64,000 nucleotides of DNA from Glandiceps talaboti (GCF_964340395.1 NC_135559.1:4177001-4241000), one strand, 5' to 3'; positions 40,901 to 59,856 are shown, counted from the stretch's first letter. Notes: generated by a model from the letters alone, not told the origin. A program made the numbers and translations.

Positions 40901-42702
40901 TGTGTTTCACTAACATAACACGGAAACATCCACACTATGTACCAGTGGCAGAGTCAAGCAGTTGTACATTAGTGGTGTTCTATACAAGTGTACCCAGTGG
41001 AGAAGGCAAAGTAATGCTAATGCTAAACCACTGTGTTACATCACAGAGGGAATTTTCATATAGTAGTCAATGTTGGGAATACTAATATTGTGATTTGCAT
41101 ACTATACTTGAAATTCCCAATATTGACCTTTAACCTTGAATGTATACCTTTTACAGGTTGATGCATGTATGGAAGCACTGATTCAGCTAAGAAGGGAAGA
41201 CCCTGCAGTCAAGAGTATAGTAGTTTCACAGTTTACATCACTACTGAATTTGATGGAAAGACCTCTCAGGTAATATACCAATGTCAGACAACTGTTAAAT
41301 CACCTAAAGGTTGGATTCACTACCCATTTCACTTACCATTCATTGGTTCTGTTTGATATACTTCTTTTCATTGCAGTGAATCAGGTTTCCACTTTGTACG
41401 TCTGGATGGTAGTATGACCCACCAGAAAAGATCTCATGTCATTGAAGAGTTTTCAAGCAATGATGAAAACAGTCCAACTATCTTTCTACTATCCCTAAAG
41501 GCTGGTGGTACAGGGATTAATCTCACTGCAGCTTCTAGAGTCTTTCTTCTGGATCCAGTAAGTCCGCCTTAATTCCAGTTGTAACACAGATTGATTTGAG
41601 ATGATTATTATGAAATGTTTGAATGCTTTATACAGTCCACAGTTTGCTTTGTGTCCCACACACTGTAAGTGTATATTCTTGTAAAATTTTCATCATAGTC
41701 ATACTACCCAATAAATTAAATTTCATTCCCTAAATGTTTTGTGTCATGTGTGATAGATATCACTTAAGTTTAAATTTATGATATATGATATAATAATAAT
41801 AATAATAATAAACTTTATTGCAACCTTATCTATCATTTCAGATATCAGTATAGTACAATAAAGTAAAAAGAAAATGCTTGTATTGACCATACACAAAAAA
41901 AGAGAGTAATTTCACAATGTGAAAATCAACACAGCATATTGATTATACAGGTAGTGATATATGTTAGCATGGGTATCATGTATTTGTTATCCATAATTAT
42001 AATAATAATATTAAATGATAATGCGAATTTATAATGCACCTTTCCTCCTGAGAGCTCAATGCACTCACAATTACATGAATTACGATTAACAATACTAGGC
42101 TGCTGTGTAGAATTGAAATGACAGATATAGTTTAGTGAAATTGTACATGTATACATTATTTCAACCAGGCATGGAATCCTGCTGTTGAAGACCAATGCTT
42201 TGATAGATGTCACAGACTCGGACAGACCAGGGAGGTTATCGTAACCAAGGTGAGTGAAATATCTTTCTTGTGAATCTGTAGTTGTCACAGTGTAAGTGTT
42301 TATGACTGAAACTGTCAAATATATTGTTTGCTTCTGAATGACATTTTGTGAAATCAGTTACTGCAGTCACATAATTAGAACTAATGGTCTATAGAAGTTA
42401 CTACTGGAAAAATCAGTCTATGGTGTAAGTCCATACCATGTGATACGATCTAGGCCAGTCACTGAAGACTATATGAAAATGATGTCTTATAGATATACAT
42501 GTTGATTATATCTGAATAGACTAATAATTAATTGTTTGTTTATATATTTAAGTTTGTGGTGAAGGATTCCATAGAAGAGAGAATGTTGGAACTTCAAGAC
42601 AAGAAACGCAACTTGATGTCAGATGCCTTTGGAAAGAAACAGTCTGCAGAGCAGAGACGACAGACTAGAATTAATGATATTAAGACACTTATTAGCCTGT
42701 AA
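29193..42702 (+). CDS. HLTF: HLTF: HIRAN, SWI/SNF helicase and RING E3 ligase, 1175 aa, 21 coding exons
   Basis: Exons: 29193-29468, 30002-30168, 30582-30828, 31643-31717, 32357-32644, 33139-33297, 33561-33694, 34244-34323, 34660-35025, 35753-35916, 36352-36504, 36943-37075, 37433-37568, 37759-37938, 38627-38754, 39477-39664, 40163-40291, 41157-41269, 41377-41557, 42169-42249, 42553-42702. All are GT-AG and the sum is 1176 codons. Known role: fork-reversal translocase and PCNA polyubiquitin ligase in DNA-damage tolerance, nuclear. Seen: HIRAN domain about residues 75-180 ([18 protein letters not shown]), helicase motif [12 protein letters not shown] (312-322), a Lys/acidic insert about 350-630, DEGH box (719-722), a C3HC4 RING inside the helicase (CCICLD at 926-931, [14 protein letters not shown] at 963-966), motif V/VI region ([28 protein letters not shown]). 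Human HLTF is 1009 residues; the excess is mainly the linker insert between motifs I and Ia. All catalytic motifs are present. Several introns carry partial copies of adjacent exons. Confidence 0.97.
29723..29840. repeat. 118-bp imperfect fold-back in HLTF intron 1
   Basis: tagtctagtc ... gttcagatttacac ... atcttcatacatta pairs with taatgtgtgaagat ... gtaaatctgaac ... gaactagacta. Roughly 80-85 percent of arm bases match by eye. Confidence 0.55.
30936..31098. repeat. 163-bp fold-back (MITE-like) in HLTF intron 3
   Basis: atgggttataatacacaagttc is the near-inverse of gaactgcttatgtgttacaacccat. A tandem duplication of about 40 bp (gctatttgtatgtggtgagg) precedes and follows it (30842-30890, 31105-31125). 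Confidence 0.45.
33991..34072. repeat. (GT)n and (TATG)n microsatellite
   Basis: A GT run at 33991-34024 is followed by TATG units at 34034-34067. It is in HLTF intron 7. Confidence 0.9.
35461..35659. mobile_element. TA-flanked MITE, family B copy 2 (199 bp)
   Basis: Same family as 16433-16638 but in the opposite orientation: shared blocks include ctagaaaattttgcgattt, agtcttcatgtagttc-like text and agcgaaata ... gaaaataa. The ends are ctgtaaa ... ttcacag with TA at 35459-35460 and 35660-35661. It is in HLTF intron 9. Confidence 0.7.
36455..36830 (+). repeat. Tandem copies of the HLTF exon 11 end with its splice donor
   Basis: The last about 40 bp of exon 11 plus about 20 bp of intron repeat four more times with decreasing fidelity. 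Donor-like gt steps lie at 36505, 36562, 36624, 36686 and 36757. Copies 1, 3 and 5 read aaactaaagggg|ta; copies 2 and 4 read gagctaatgggg|ta, implying amplification of a two-unit block. The fifth has a T-run insertion and a weaker donor (gtaaat). Confidence 0.9.
37964..37999. repeat. (TTG)n microsatellite
   Basis: About 12 TTG units in HLTF intron 14, immediately left of the 38007 transposon. Confidence 0.9.
38007..38275. mobile_element. 269-bp non-autonomous DNA transposon, hAT-like ends
   Basis: The left end cagggtgaacaaatc and right end gatttgttcacccctg are near-perfect inverted repeats starting with the CAGGG typical of hAT-type elements. The direct repeat gagat flanks both ends (38002-38006 and 38276-38280). 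The interior has ggtccctggaccag-type words in both orientations and no open frame. It is in HLTF intron 14. Confidence 0.7.
38340..38380 (+). repeat. Stray copy of the HLTF exon 15 end and donor in the preceding intron
   Basis: acagcagccactctgggtaa + gatatcaaccct matches the exon 15/intron 15 junction (acagcagctatgctgggtaa + gatatcaaccct, around 38740-38770) at about 90 percent. Confidence 0.7.
38769..38836 (+). repeat. Partial tandem duplicate of HLTF exon 15
   Basis: About 67 bp (ctatccttctcagactcaga ... gcggctaggac) repeats exon 15 positions 38674-38741 at about 95 percent, displaced by 95 bp. It lies directly after the real donor and lacks its own donor, so it is intronic. Confidence 0.85.
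39366..39445 (+). pseudogene. Decayed partial copy of HLTF exon 16
   Basis: Starts with the same acceptor context (gaatttacag) as exon 16 and continues tgagttgtaatagtgcttct ... tcaagtttgatgtcagtttt, aligning with exon 16 (39471-39550). It is older than the other duplicates and has no continuation into the RING codons. Confidence 0.65.
41791..41880. repeat. (AAT)n and aactttattg tail, probable 3' end of a non-LTR element
   Basis: Six or seven AAT units are followed by aaactttattgcaacc. This arrangement is typical of the 3' microsatellite tail of LINE/SINE copies in minus orientation. In HLTF intron 19. The body was not delimited. Confidence 0.4.
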
Positions 42703-42847
42703 TGAGATCACAAGCTGCTAGTATATATACAGCTTAGACAGCCAATAGTATACGGTCACCAGCTAGATCAGGCAAGTCAGGTAGTTTATCTGTTTTCTTT
42801 AGTTAGAATATGTTTAACATTTATATGGACGTCAGGGATTACTATAT

Positions 42848-43262
42848 GAGAAACTTCATTTCATAGTTCATAAAACAGAACCAGGGTGATATAATTACTT
42901 GTACATGGTCATCCATAGTTTGGTTCATAGTTTGATCATGGTCCTAAATGGAAACAGGCTACCACAGTGAGAGTTTTGATTTAAGAATACGTTGCTATTT
43001 GAAGGACTTCGTTATAGTCCACATGACAGTCCTAAACAGAACCAAGCTACCATAATGGGAGTTACTTTGGGTTATTTACTAGTAGTAGTTAAAAAGAATA
43101 CACTACAATATGAGGAACTCATTAAGGTCCACATCACAGTCCTAAACAGAACTAAGCTACCATAATGAGAGTTACTTTGGGTGATTTACTTGTACACTGC
43201 TATTTGAGGAACTTCATTTCACAGTTCACAGACCTAAATGGAACAGGGTATCGTAATTTGCT
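42848..43262. repeat. Degenerate tandem repeat of about 100 bp, 4 copies, in the HLTF 3' region
   Basis: Units share aggaacttcatttcacagtt/cacatgacagtcctaaacag, aaccaagctaccataatggg and agttactttggg. It begins about 145 bp after the HLTF stop. Confidence 0.7.
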
Positions 43263-43685
43263 TTATATTGTTCTTTTTTCCATAGATAGACAAATTTTAT
43301 AAAGTTTAATTTGGTCAAGTTTTGTAGCAACAGCTAATGTTTACTGAGGTAATCCTAAATGTGGATTAAGACATACAGAGTTGTAGTGTTATTATTAGTC
43401 AAGGTGGTGTTAAAGCTGTACTAGCTGCAACTGGACATTTTTTGAGACTTTGGTTAAATATAATGACTTATTTGTGATATTGTACACCCTGAGCAGTATT
43501 GAATTATCTGTGGGTAAACATATTTGTGTAGCTGTACACATAGTTTAGTACATTATATCTAGTCAAATTGATTTTTGGCTCCATACTCAAAAATCAGCGA
43601 CCCAATGCAATCTTGATTTCAACCTGTTACTGCACTGCTTATGGATAGAATTGACCTCCAATAAACATGTATAACATCTGATTAA

Positions 43686-43913
43686 CTCATAACACCAAAG
43701 TAAAATGTTTTCTGTATGTACCACTATCATTTGTAGCATCTGTATCAAGTGTAAAAGTACACTGTTTTCATTTGCTAATTGACCACATTAGAAAGACTAC
43801 ATGCTAGGCTTGCAAATAAACCAATTTAAACAGTATACTTTTATACTTGATATGAATGCTATAAATGAGTGTAGCACATAGAGAAAGTGTTTTACTTTAG
43901 TGTTACTCATTGT
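43686..43913. mobile_element. MITE family A copy 2
   Basis: Shares cataacaccaaagtaaa, ttctgtatgtaccac, aattgaccacattagaaag and ttagtgttactcattgta with 17246-17568, in the same orientation but without the internal duplication. Terminal and internal inverted repeats are evident. Confidence 0.7.
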
Positions 43914-45427
43914 ATTGGTATTTCAACAATTTTCATTGAATATAATGTTGGTTGTTGGAAAAAAAAATACTACTCCAATTACAGCTAGTGCAGCTTTTGT
44001 AGAGATAGAATAGTTGTGATGTCAATGATTGAGTGAAGCCTTCTACCGTCATTGTTGAAACCATCATAGTGCAGTGACTGTTTATCAATATACATGTATA
44101 ACATCTAGTATTTTAGTGTACTATGTGTAACTTGAAATTTAGAATTTAGGTGTTAGGAGGCCAATTTTGAGAAGTGAGCATTTGAAGTACTAAATTCTGT
44201 CTCAGGATCATATTTATTATACTTTTTGAAAGATTTATAAAAGTTTTTTGATTTCAATTAATGGTGCTATTCCTTGACCCGATTTGTTTCACAGACTTTA
44301 CTGTGGATCTTATGATTTGGTAAAAATATGCAAATATGACACTTAAAGAAATGTGATGACTTTTGACATTGTGATATAACCCAGGTCATATGTTATGTGT
44401 TTTTGGCAGTATTGCAATATGTTACCCCTTGTACACGGATTGGATCCACTTGATCACATGTCAGTATCACTGTTCATTGATTGGATGGGTATATCTCTAC
44501 TTATTTGTCAGACTTTGATAAAATATAAAACTTTGACAATATACACTTTTCAAGTTTTCTGTTTTCCGTATGTTTTTCACTTGTTTTACGATTTTATATT
44601 TCGTAGTAGTAGGTACTATGATCCTAAGAATTGATATCACTGCCAATTTATTTACTGTGTTCATATTTAACAGCAATAAACTATTTATATGTTCATTTTG
44701 TGTTCATATTTGTCAGTTTTTCTTAGAATATTTTATGTTTTTAGCAGTGTGTGTCTTCAAATGGGCATTAATCCTGTTAATTGAAGTAAAAGTCCAGTCA
44801 AACTTATTTCTGCCTTTAGTACACTTGTTTTGATTACTGCTATCAACTTACATATGGTGTGGAGATAAAATAGTACCTTAGTAATTGTTTGACTTGAATA
44901 CTTTACTATCATAGTGAGGTGTGTCATTTAGGCCTTGTGGGTTTTTGCCAATTAATGCATTGCATGTATGTTGATTAAGAATATTTAGTCATCATAACTC
45001 CTGATCCCACCCCTGTCTAAACTGGCACACAGTCACTTTTGAGATTTTTTTAAGTCTCATAACTTTCAAATGTTTGGAGTTTCAAGGAAAGTGTTGTCTT
45101 TATCTTCTTTTCATTTTACCAAGTTACTGATTGTAGTATGTGATTCAAGGGGACTAGATATGCTATTGTTGCAACAGGATATACCTCCAGCAGAACTAAA
45201 ATCTCTATGGAAACATTGTCACGTATAAATATCCTCACTGGATTAGTTAGGTAAATTAAAACTAGAAAAATGTGTGAAAGTTTTGTGAGTGTCAAATATA
45301 CTTATGAGTAAAGATATATCATTGAAAGCAGTTGATAGCATTGATGGAGGCTTCAGGAGTTTCTGAAAAATACCTGTCTCATGTCTAGCCCTGCTTGTGT
45401 GATGTTGTGTTTCCATGACTTGATTCT

Positions 45428-45461
45428 GACTGTTGTCACCCCCACCCCAGTGACAACAGTC
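45428..45461. repeat. 12-bp perfect inverted repeat
   Basis: gactgttgtcac and gtgacaacagtc lie around a 10-bp C-rich loop. Confidence 0.5.
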
Positions 45462-46739
45462 AATATAGCATCACTTACGCTACAACCATACAGAGCTATG
45501 ACATGTCCAGGTAGTTGGAGACATAATAATGATGTATTCAAATAATAAAATTGTCCATGCCTCAAACCATGCAACACCACTACATGTATTGTAAATAGTA
45601 CAGGGTGATAGTGTATAAGGGTGAACTGTTATCAGTCACATCATGTGATGTGTGAACTAATGTCAGGCACATTTCATATCAAATGGCTGGATATGATGAT
45701 GTCAAGGACCACATGTATGACATATTGCCACAAAGTCTACTGTCGTGCTTGGAACTCGATTAGTTACATGACGTATACATGTACACTGCCACAACAAAAT
45801 CTACTGTTGCGTGTGGGGCTACATTAGTTGCATGACTGCTTGTACCTACAGCTGTGTTCAACTACTTCCAGATTTCATTACGAAACAGGTAAATCACAAT
45901 TATACTAGCATTGCATTCTTACGATATTGTCTTCAAACTGGCCAAAGGACATCATTTTGATCTTTTTTCCATGCCAGATAAATTTTCACTAAGATAGCTG
46001 CTATTAGGGAGTTGCACTAAGCAAGGTTTAGTTACATATTATTCATCAGAAATCAATAAATGCCACTGTGTGAAGCAGGTGTTCTTAATAAAATGGAGTC
46101 CATGGATATTTTTATCATCACATTGTATTGTTTTTTGGTTTGGTAGTTTGTCTTTTTGAATGTCTTATTTGCTTGAAATCCAAAAAAAAAAAGTCTTGCG
46201 CACGTACAAATTTCTCACAGGTTGCTTTTTGAATATGTATATATGGTAATGTCAAAGGTCAAAAAGCTCATAAATCCCACAGGTTATATGCCTCCATGTC
46301 ACTTATTCGTATTACAACTTATCTTACAAATCGAATAAAATGAAATGCATAAAGATTGGGGGTGATGCATTTTGTGGCATGTATATCAAGCTTATTGTAG
46401 ATGAACACAACATAAATATACCAAAATATGCCTGTATGTTTGTTTTCTGTTTTGTTGGACCAACAACACATACTGGTGTTTACACATGTCATAGATATTT
46501 GTATTATGTCAAATATTGTATAAGTTTATCATGACGTCTTTTTCTTTAGGTAGATATGTCATTTGATAACTTCAGTAGATTTGTGTATTCACTTTACAGG
46601 AGATATCGGTGACTTTAAAACCTAGATACATAGCTATAGGTGTACATCATCATAGATAACATGTATTGATATTTATCAGCAAGGTCCTGGCCAATGTCAT
46701 TATGACCCTGTAGTCTGGATGTCAATGTGGTTTCTAACT

Positions 46740-46930
46740 AACTTGTGAGTGGAGGTGTAAATGGTAACGATAATGTATAGGAACTAGACTATGTGATTGG
46801 AGGTGTAAATGGTAATGATACTGTATAGAAACTAGACTATGTGAGTGGAGGTGTAAATGGTAATGATACTGTACAGGAACTAGACTATGTGGGTGTAAAT
46901 GGTAACGATAATGTATAGGAACTAAACTAT
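46740..46930. repeat. Tandem repeat of about 50 bp, 3.5 copies
   Basis: The unit reads gtgagtggaggtgtaaatgg + taacgataatgtataggaac + tagactat. The last copy is shortened. Confidence 0.85.
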
Positions 46931-48567
46931 AGGACCCTATACTGTATACAACATTATTTCTGCCCTAAGAATTCAGCTTTAGTTCATATTACATGTGTTT
47001 CAGAGCGGGTTATGATAAACTGCATATAATTCTCTTGTCTTGCAAATATTCGGCAGATTAGAAGGGAAAGAAGGGATTTACACCGGAGTATTTAAATTTC
47101 TATTAAATCAAGTCCTAGAGGTCCTATGTGATGCACCAGCTTCTGGGTACAAATTTGAAATTTTAGAATTGTTGTGATAATCTTATGGAGTTCATGGGCA
47201 TTCTTCTCTTCTATACATATATTTCATTTGGATTATATATATGTATTGCCTGGTAATTTACCGTCACTCACAAAAATAACCCTTTCATGGCATTAAGCAC
47301 AGTGACCTAAGTTACATGGACAACGTAAATATTCCAGACACATGTCATCATGTCATCGTGTTTCTCACAATGAGATGACAAGTACGGTTGGGGTGACTGA
47401 GTTAAAAATTGATAAGTTATCAAAGTTAGGGAGATATATGTTGGGTTAATTTGTCTCATCAAGGTTTTGGTACGTTGTGACCTGGCCTCTTCCTTTCTAT
47501 GTTTCATAAAGTGATAAGTATATAGTAACACATGCATTTAAAAATGCATTATGCTGCACTCAGATGATGTTTGTGTTCGTTTTTTGTTTTGTGAATATCC
47601 ATGTATGTGGTTTCAGCTATTACCATAGTTTCTATCAAAACAGTGAGATAATAAAATAAGGTATATAACTCTGCTACCATAACTCAGCAGCTCAAAGTAA
47701 CGATTCTAACTTTGTACCATACTGTCACACTGAATTTCCTTCATGTTTGTTGTTATGGCCTCACTTGTAGGTGACACTGACCTTCATCATGTCTGACAGA
47801 GTGCTTGTTATTTCGGTTAATGTTGCTTTATTGAGATCATATCTCTAGACTTTGTTCCTATGATAGTGCTGTACCTGTCCCCCAGTCAGAGTACAGCTAC
47901 TTTGTGGTACAGTTAGAACTACTTTTTCATGAGTTTTAAACACATTAGGTATTATGTTTTCTTTTCATTGTCGACTGTACAACAAGGGACTGACATATGG
48001 TAATGTTAAATTTGTAGGTGTATTATTATATGCAATCTACGTAGAAAACGTTAACCTTAGGTAAAAGTCCTACCTTTAACTTTACAATACTAGAATTCTT
48101 CATATCAGGATAATTGTGTCAGCTATAGTTATTGACCTTATTAGATTATGATGAAAGATTTTAGAGGCGTACTAGATCCTAAGTAATTTCTATTCACCAA
48201 TTATAGCGTGTGCGATGCATCAATTTTTGGGTACATAAATTTTCAGATTTTTGGTGATAATCTTTGTGGCTTTGCAAATTGTTTATATATTGTGAATATC
48301 TGTCCATTTATGAAGGAACTAAATATTCTTTTGTGGTTTCTGATTATTTCTGTTCTGAATGTCAAACTATGTGCATCATTTCATAACATATTACTGGTAG
48401 CTTAGAATTCTATGTTGTTCATCTCTCTGTTCCTGGTATTATAACAGTTGTGATATTCTTGAGTCCAACTATCACATTTGAATAACTCTTTTCTAAAATC
48501 AATATTAACCAAAAGTGTCCAACTATATTGATCTGTATACATTCAATGCTGTATTTTTCTTTTACAG

Positions 48568-48610
48568 GTGAATAATTCTGTATCAGTTTATGTACTCGTA
48601 GTCAATAAAA
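48568..48610 (+). other. 5' UTR segment of the TIR gene
   Basis: The acceptor (ttcttttacag) ends at 48567. An in-frame TAG (48599-48601) precedes the ATG at 48611, so no upstream exon can extend the protein through this acceptor. The first UTR exon was not located. Confidence 0.5.
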
Positions 48611-49330
48611 ATGTCGTCTCCTGCAACTGACATAGCATCAACTGAAGATCCTGGTCCAATTCCTTTGGAGTTACCGTTCCTTGCTGTGCTCTTTTCTGCA
48701 GTTATTTTTACTATCTTGTTTTGTTACTACTTTGAATACTGCGACACGTATACCAAACTAAAGCGGTATATGAAATCCGGCTCTAAAACTTCATCTATTG
48801 CTGCAAATCAACGATCTCTCCACGAGTTGGAAGAGGGCGATGCTTCAACGTGCGATGTATTCATATGCTATGGCACCGACACTAAAGACTGGATGAACAA
48901 ACAGCTTTTGCCAAGACTATGGAAGTTGAAAATTGGAACGCAGTATACCTCTGTTGTTTACCCAAATGACTTGGACCTCCCTGCAAAAATAATCACTGAT
49001 GACTTCAGGAATACATTTGCAAAGAGTTCAGTGATTGTTCTGATAATTACTGAAGATTTCGGTACAAAATATTGTAAAAAATATGATGAACTATTTTCAG
49101 GAACTGGGAAGCATTCTATGGAAGAAAAGCTGTTACTGCCCATCATATTCCCAGGGGGTGACTGCTCTAAATTGTCAAATTCAATACAGAGTCAGTTACT
49201 TGGCACAACTCAGTATCACTGGCCTGATGATTCACGAGAACGAGACGAGTTTTGGAAAATATTTGTCCAGTGTATAAGTGAAAGATTAGGGAAACATGGC
49301 CATCAAAACCCAGCATTTCAATCAGACTAA
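48611..49330 (+). CDS. Membrane-anchored TIR-domain protein without ectodomain, 239 aa
   Basis: An uninterrupted 239-codon frame in one exon. Seen: a short Pro/acidic N-terminus, one hydrophobic helix at residues 20-41 (LPFLAVLFSAVIFTILF), a basic juxtamembrane stretch (KLKRYMKSGSK), then a TIR domain at about 81-227. TIR landmarks: box 1 CDVFICYG (81-88), a box-2-like segment VYPNDLDLPAKII (116-128), strand SVIVLIITEDF (140-150), KYC (153-155) where many TIRs have Trp-Cys, and box 3 EFW (213-215). TIR domains of animal receptors recruit MyD88-type adaptors; others cleave NAD. The usual WCxxE spacing before the catalytic Glu is not kept (Cys155, Glu160), so enzymatic activity is uncertain. 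The TM-TIR layout looks like a TLR or IL-1R lacking its extracellular part. An in-frame stop upstream supports the short N-terminus. It could be an adaptor or decoy for TLR signalling (inference). Confidence 0.85.
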   Translation: MSSPATDIASTEDPGPIPLELPFLAVLFSAVIFTILFCYYFEYCDTYTKLKRYMKSGSKTSSIAANQRSLHELEEGDASTCDVFICYGTDTKDWMNKQLLPRLWKLKIGTQYTSVVYPNDLDLPAKIITDDFRNTFAKSSVIVLIITEDFGTKYCKKYDELFSGTGKHSMEEKLLLPIIFPGGDCSKLSNSIQSQLLGTTQYHWPDDSRERDEFWKIFVQCISERLGKHGHQNPAFQSD

Positions 49331-52300
49331 GTCCAGGGTATTTAACCAAGCATTTATAATCAACCACCACAGTACATTATAGTTTGACTAGTCATAATAT
49401 TTTGAAACTTAATGTCCATTATGGTTCCATCCTTTAAATTACAATTTATGAATGATTTATGGAACACGAGTTTAAATATCATCCGTCTAATTCCAGGAAA
49501 CTACATATTTCAACCATGATTTGTTTCTCTTTTTCTCCTTGTGCCTTTGATGTCAACAAACAGACTTTGCTTAGCGCTTGTGTCCAAAACCTAGCAGCTA
49601 GAGTATATCTGAGACTGGCAAACATAAAATTGTCAAAATTAAAGTAAATCTATTCATAACACAAAACCAAGAAAATGAGAAAAATGGTTTTACACGTATT
49701 TGATTTTTTGAACGATTTTGAAGCCAATAGTAAAGACACATTGCTCTGTATTTTTCATTGTTAGTATATTTCTTACAGTACAGCAATCACATCAATCTTT
49801 AGTATTTGTAAATGTCATGGCAAATAGATTTCCAATCATAACTAGCAATTTTTTATTTCTTTTTCTGTATTCTACTCATTAATGTTGGTCTACCTTTTTG
49901 ATCTGTCTCTAGAGAAACTGTGAAAACATTCATGAAACCACAAATAAAGTCTCAATTACAAATACAACCTGTTGTCATATCAGTTTGTTTTGTACTTTAA
50001 TATTTCAAACATTTCTCAAATGATTTATTGAGTTACAATTTTGCCTAGAATGATATGTTAATATTTATGTTAAATTTGGAGAATACAGCTATGAGACAGC
50101 AATTAATGTCTCAATGTTGCAACTATTCCACTCTTGTTACATCAGTTGATTTATACATCAAGTTTATGTAGTTCTCAGTGACACGGTTAATAGACTTGCA
50201 GCAGTTAACCATGTCTGTGCAGGAAAAATCTCCAACAGTATACATTATGTTAGATTTGTAAATTGACAATCATCACAGGATTAAGACTATAAAGCTTGTG
50301 AAGCCATAGTTAACCATAAATGATATTCCATCCATGACATATATACAACAGCCAAAGACAGAAACGTGTTTATTCAAAGTACATTTACATACCAGGTATT
50401 GAAGACAGCAGTTTATGCTCAGTAAAAAGGTGTGTCACCTATCATTACTTTTGAAGATGGAAGTATTCAATACACAAACCTCAATCCTGACAAACAGTTT
50501 TACCTATGGTAGGACATGTTGGTCTCAGTGATATTGGGTTGATGTCGGGCCAAGGTTTTACTTATACACAAAAAGTGAAAAGCAAAAATGTAAAATATTT
50601 CAGGTAAGTAAAGTTTATTACATTGATGTGTGTACCTTATACATTTGTATTTGATGTATGAATTTCATAAGGGTACAGATTTTGAAGGCTGTTGTAAATT
50701 CATTGAAGGTAATGTCTTTTAACAGTACCATTTTGACTAAATCAGGATACATTATTCACCTGGTGGAAGCAACTTGCTGGCCATATCAATCAAACAGTAT
50801 ACAACCCAATGCAAACAACTTGTACAAAATATCAGTATTTTTCAATAACTTTCTTAAGAATATTTCAGTAAATTCACAAAGAAGCTCCTGAAGATATATA
50901 GTAAAAGGTTTAGTCAAAATAAAGATTTTTTTTTTTTTAGAAAAGTTAATATATTATTAGCTGTAAACCCTTCCCCTCTCTCTCTACTACTACCATTAAT
51001 ATGTTACTACCTGGATCATGGACACACCTGAAGTGCACTACAAGTTTCAAATTAAGAAATCACATATTTATAAATGATGAAATTTCATAATGTTGATAAA
51101 ACTATCAATTTCTTCATAATAGCTATGCTGTCATAAAGCCAGTTTGTAAATAATATGACACAATAACTTATAAATAAAGTTTGTTTCGTCTCAATTTCAA
51201 ATCTAAAAATTTCCTCAAGATCTGGTGCTATTCACAACAACTGGTGTTAGTCTAATACTGTAGTTGGACTGATACTTGTTTATCTTACAAACCCAAAAAG
51301 TTAGTATTTTCAGAGCCTTTAAAAGGGCACAGATGGTTTTTGGAGGCAATTTTTGTTGCCTACAAAGTGTTACATATTGTATTCTAAATACTGAAGCACA
51401 CTCATTCGTTACTTGATACTGGTATAACTCAATCCTGGTATTTAGATATAATATATGAAAGATTTGATGACATAATTGTTGGTATGTATCAACAAATCTG
51501 AGGAAATCCCTGTCATTACATGAACAACGCATCAGTTAGATGGTTGGTAAAAAGTGACACGTCATGGCTACATGAATCATTGTAAACACTATACTTGTTT
51601 AGTTTAGCCATGGTTTTATGTAAAGTATTACTAATCAAAGTAAAAACCGTCCAAACTCACCCTGTGCCCCTTTAATATCATTAATAAAAATGAAATTGAC
51701 TTTTTATTATAAGTTCAAATTTAAAGTTCAAGGACATTCCAGGACTTGGGGATTGACATATTTTAGTGGACTACGTTAATACTATTCAGGATTTTGTCGT
51801 ACATCTCATCAACAGACATCTATTTAATGAGTAAACAAAAAATTACAATTTATTAGCCAAGTAAGTCATGAAAGGCTGACATGTTCAAATATAGCCTAAA
51901 AACTTGATATCTGTTTTGAAAATGTAGGTTGTCAATCAAATATGTTGAGTCAGATAGTCAAGTCTTTAGCCTAGTTCAGGTTCAACATCTTCTTATAAAC
52001 ATTCCATAAACTTTGCAGGAGAAGAAGTCATTTTTCAAGGTGTGCTTTGTAAGTCCAGGACTTTCATGAAATTTCTAGCCATGTTTAAACCCTGGGTTAG
52101 CTCTAATCTGTAGAATACTAGTAATTGATTTCTGTCCATCCAACATTCTGTTAATGTATCTAAAAACACCCAGTCAAACAATCCATATTCATCAAAATCT
52201 ACATTTTAGGTAAACTGTGGGTTGGAAGGGATTAGTTTCTCAACTATATACCTAGTGCAGAAAATTAAAGTAATCAGTAAGAAATTTGTACCTAAATCTA

Positions 52301-52606
52301 ATTTGACCTGTTCAGTTAACAAAGGCAACACAATTCGCAAAGGAAAGTTTGTTATTTCAGACTCTAGGTTTGCATGGGATAGGACACATGGAAGTTAAAA
52401 AATACATATTCGCTAATACAAGTTTGCACTGGAAATACTACAGAAATTGTGTTCAGCATACAGTGGCAGGAAACAGGTATGTAAAATACCAATCTATAAA
52501 GTGCTAGGGTTCTAAAATTAGACCCTCTAACTGACTATCATCTATTTTTTCAAAACTATATTTATAACTATCAACTATTTTTTCCAAAAAAAATTTTCAC
52601 TGGCTG
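49331..52606. other. Convergent 3' regions of the TIR and GPR180 genes
   Basis: AT-rich DNA of 3.3 kb with no recognisable gene. On the minus strand several AATAAA words (plus-strand tttatt near 51702 and 51850) could end GPR180. I saw no clear repeat. Confidence 0.45.
49943..49948 (+). terminator. Candidate polyadenylation signal of the TIR gene
   Basis: An AATAAA hexamer about 610 bp after the TIR stop codon, followed by a T/G-rich stretch (cctgttgtcat, tttgttttgtac) within about 55 bp. It is the first clear AATAAA after the coding region. Confidence 0.4.
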
Positions 52607-59804
<7,198 letters not shown>

Positions 59805-59856
59805 TGTGGTACCTCACCATTTAGTGTAAATACAACAAAAAACAAACATTCTTGAC
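59805..59856. promoter_or_regulatory. Very short divergent promoter: GPR180 and a plus-strand candidate gene
   Basis: Only 52 bp separate the GPR180 start codon (59804, minus) from an ATG at 59857 (plus). Just inside the plus frame lies ggccgccatgtttatt, which contains the YY1-type word gccgccat, typical of TATA-less ribosomal/mitochondrial/housekeeping promoters. The exact start sites are unknown and may overlap coding sequence. Confidence 0.4.

Larger units (their letters stand above)
42703..48567. other. HLTF 3' UTR, intergenic DNA and TIR-gene 5' region
   Basis: Holds a tandem repeat of about 100 bp (42848-43262), MITE family A copy 2, a small palindrome (45428-45461), a 50-bp tandem repeat (46740-46930), and two related dispersed segments (about 47122 and 48207). 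AATAAA words occur near 43660 and 43820. I recognised no further gene; the longest open frames have no family signature. Confidence 0.5.

Noticed and set aside
44395-44833. Two overlapping hydrophobic frames in the HLTF-TIR gap
   Set aside because: AT-rich DNA readily encodes Phe/Leu-rich frames, and no splice or family signal supports them.
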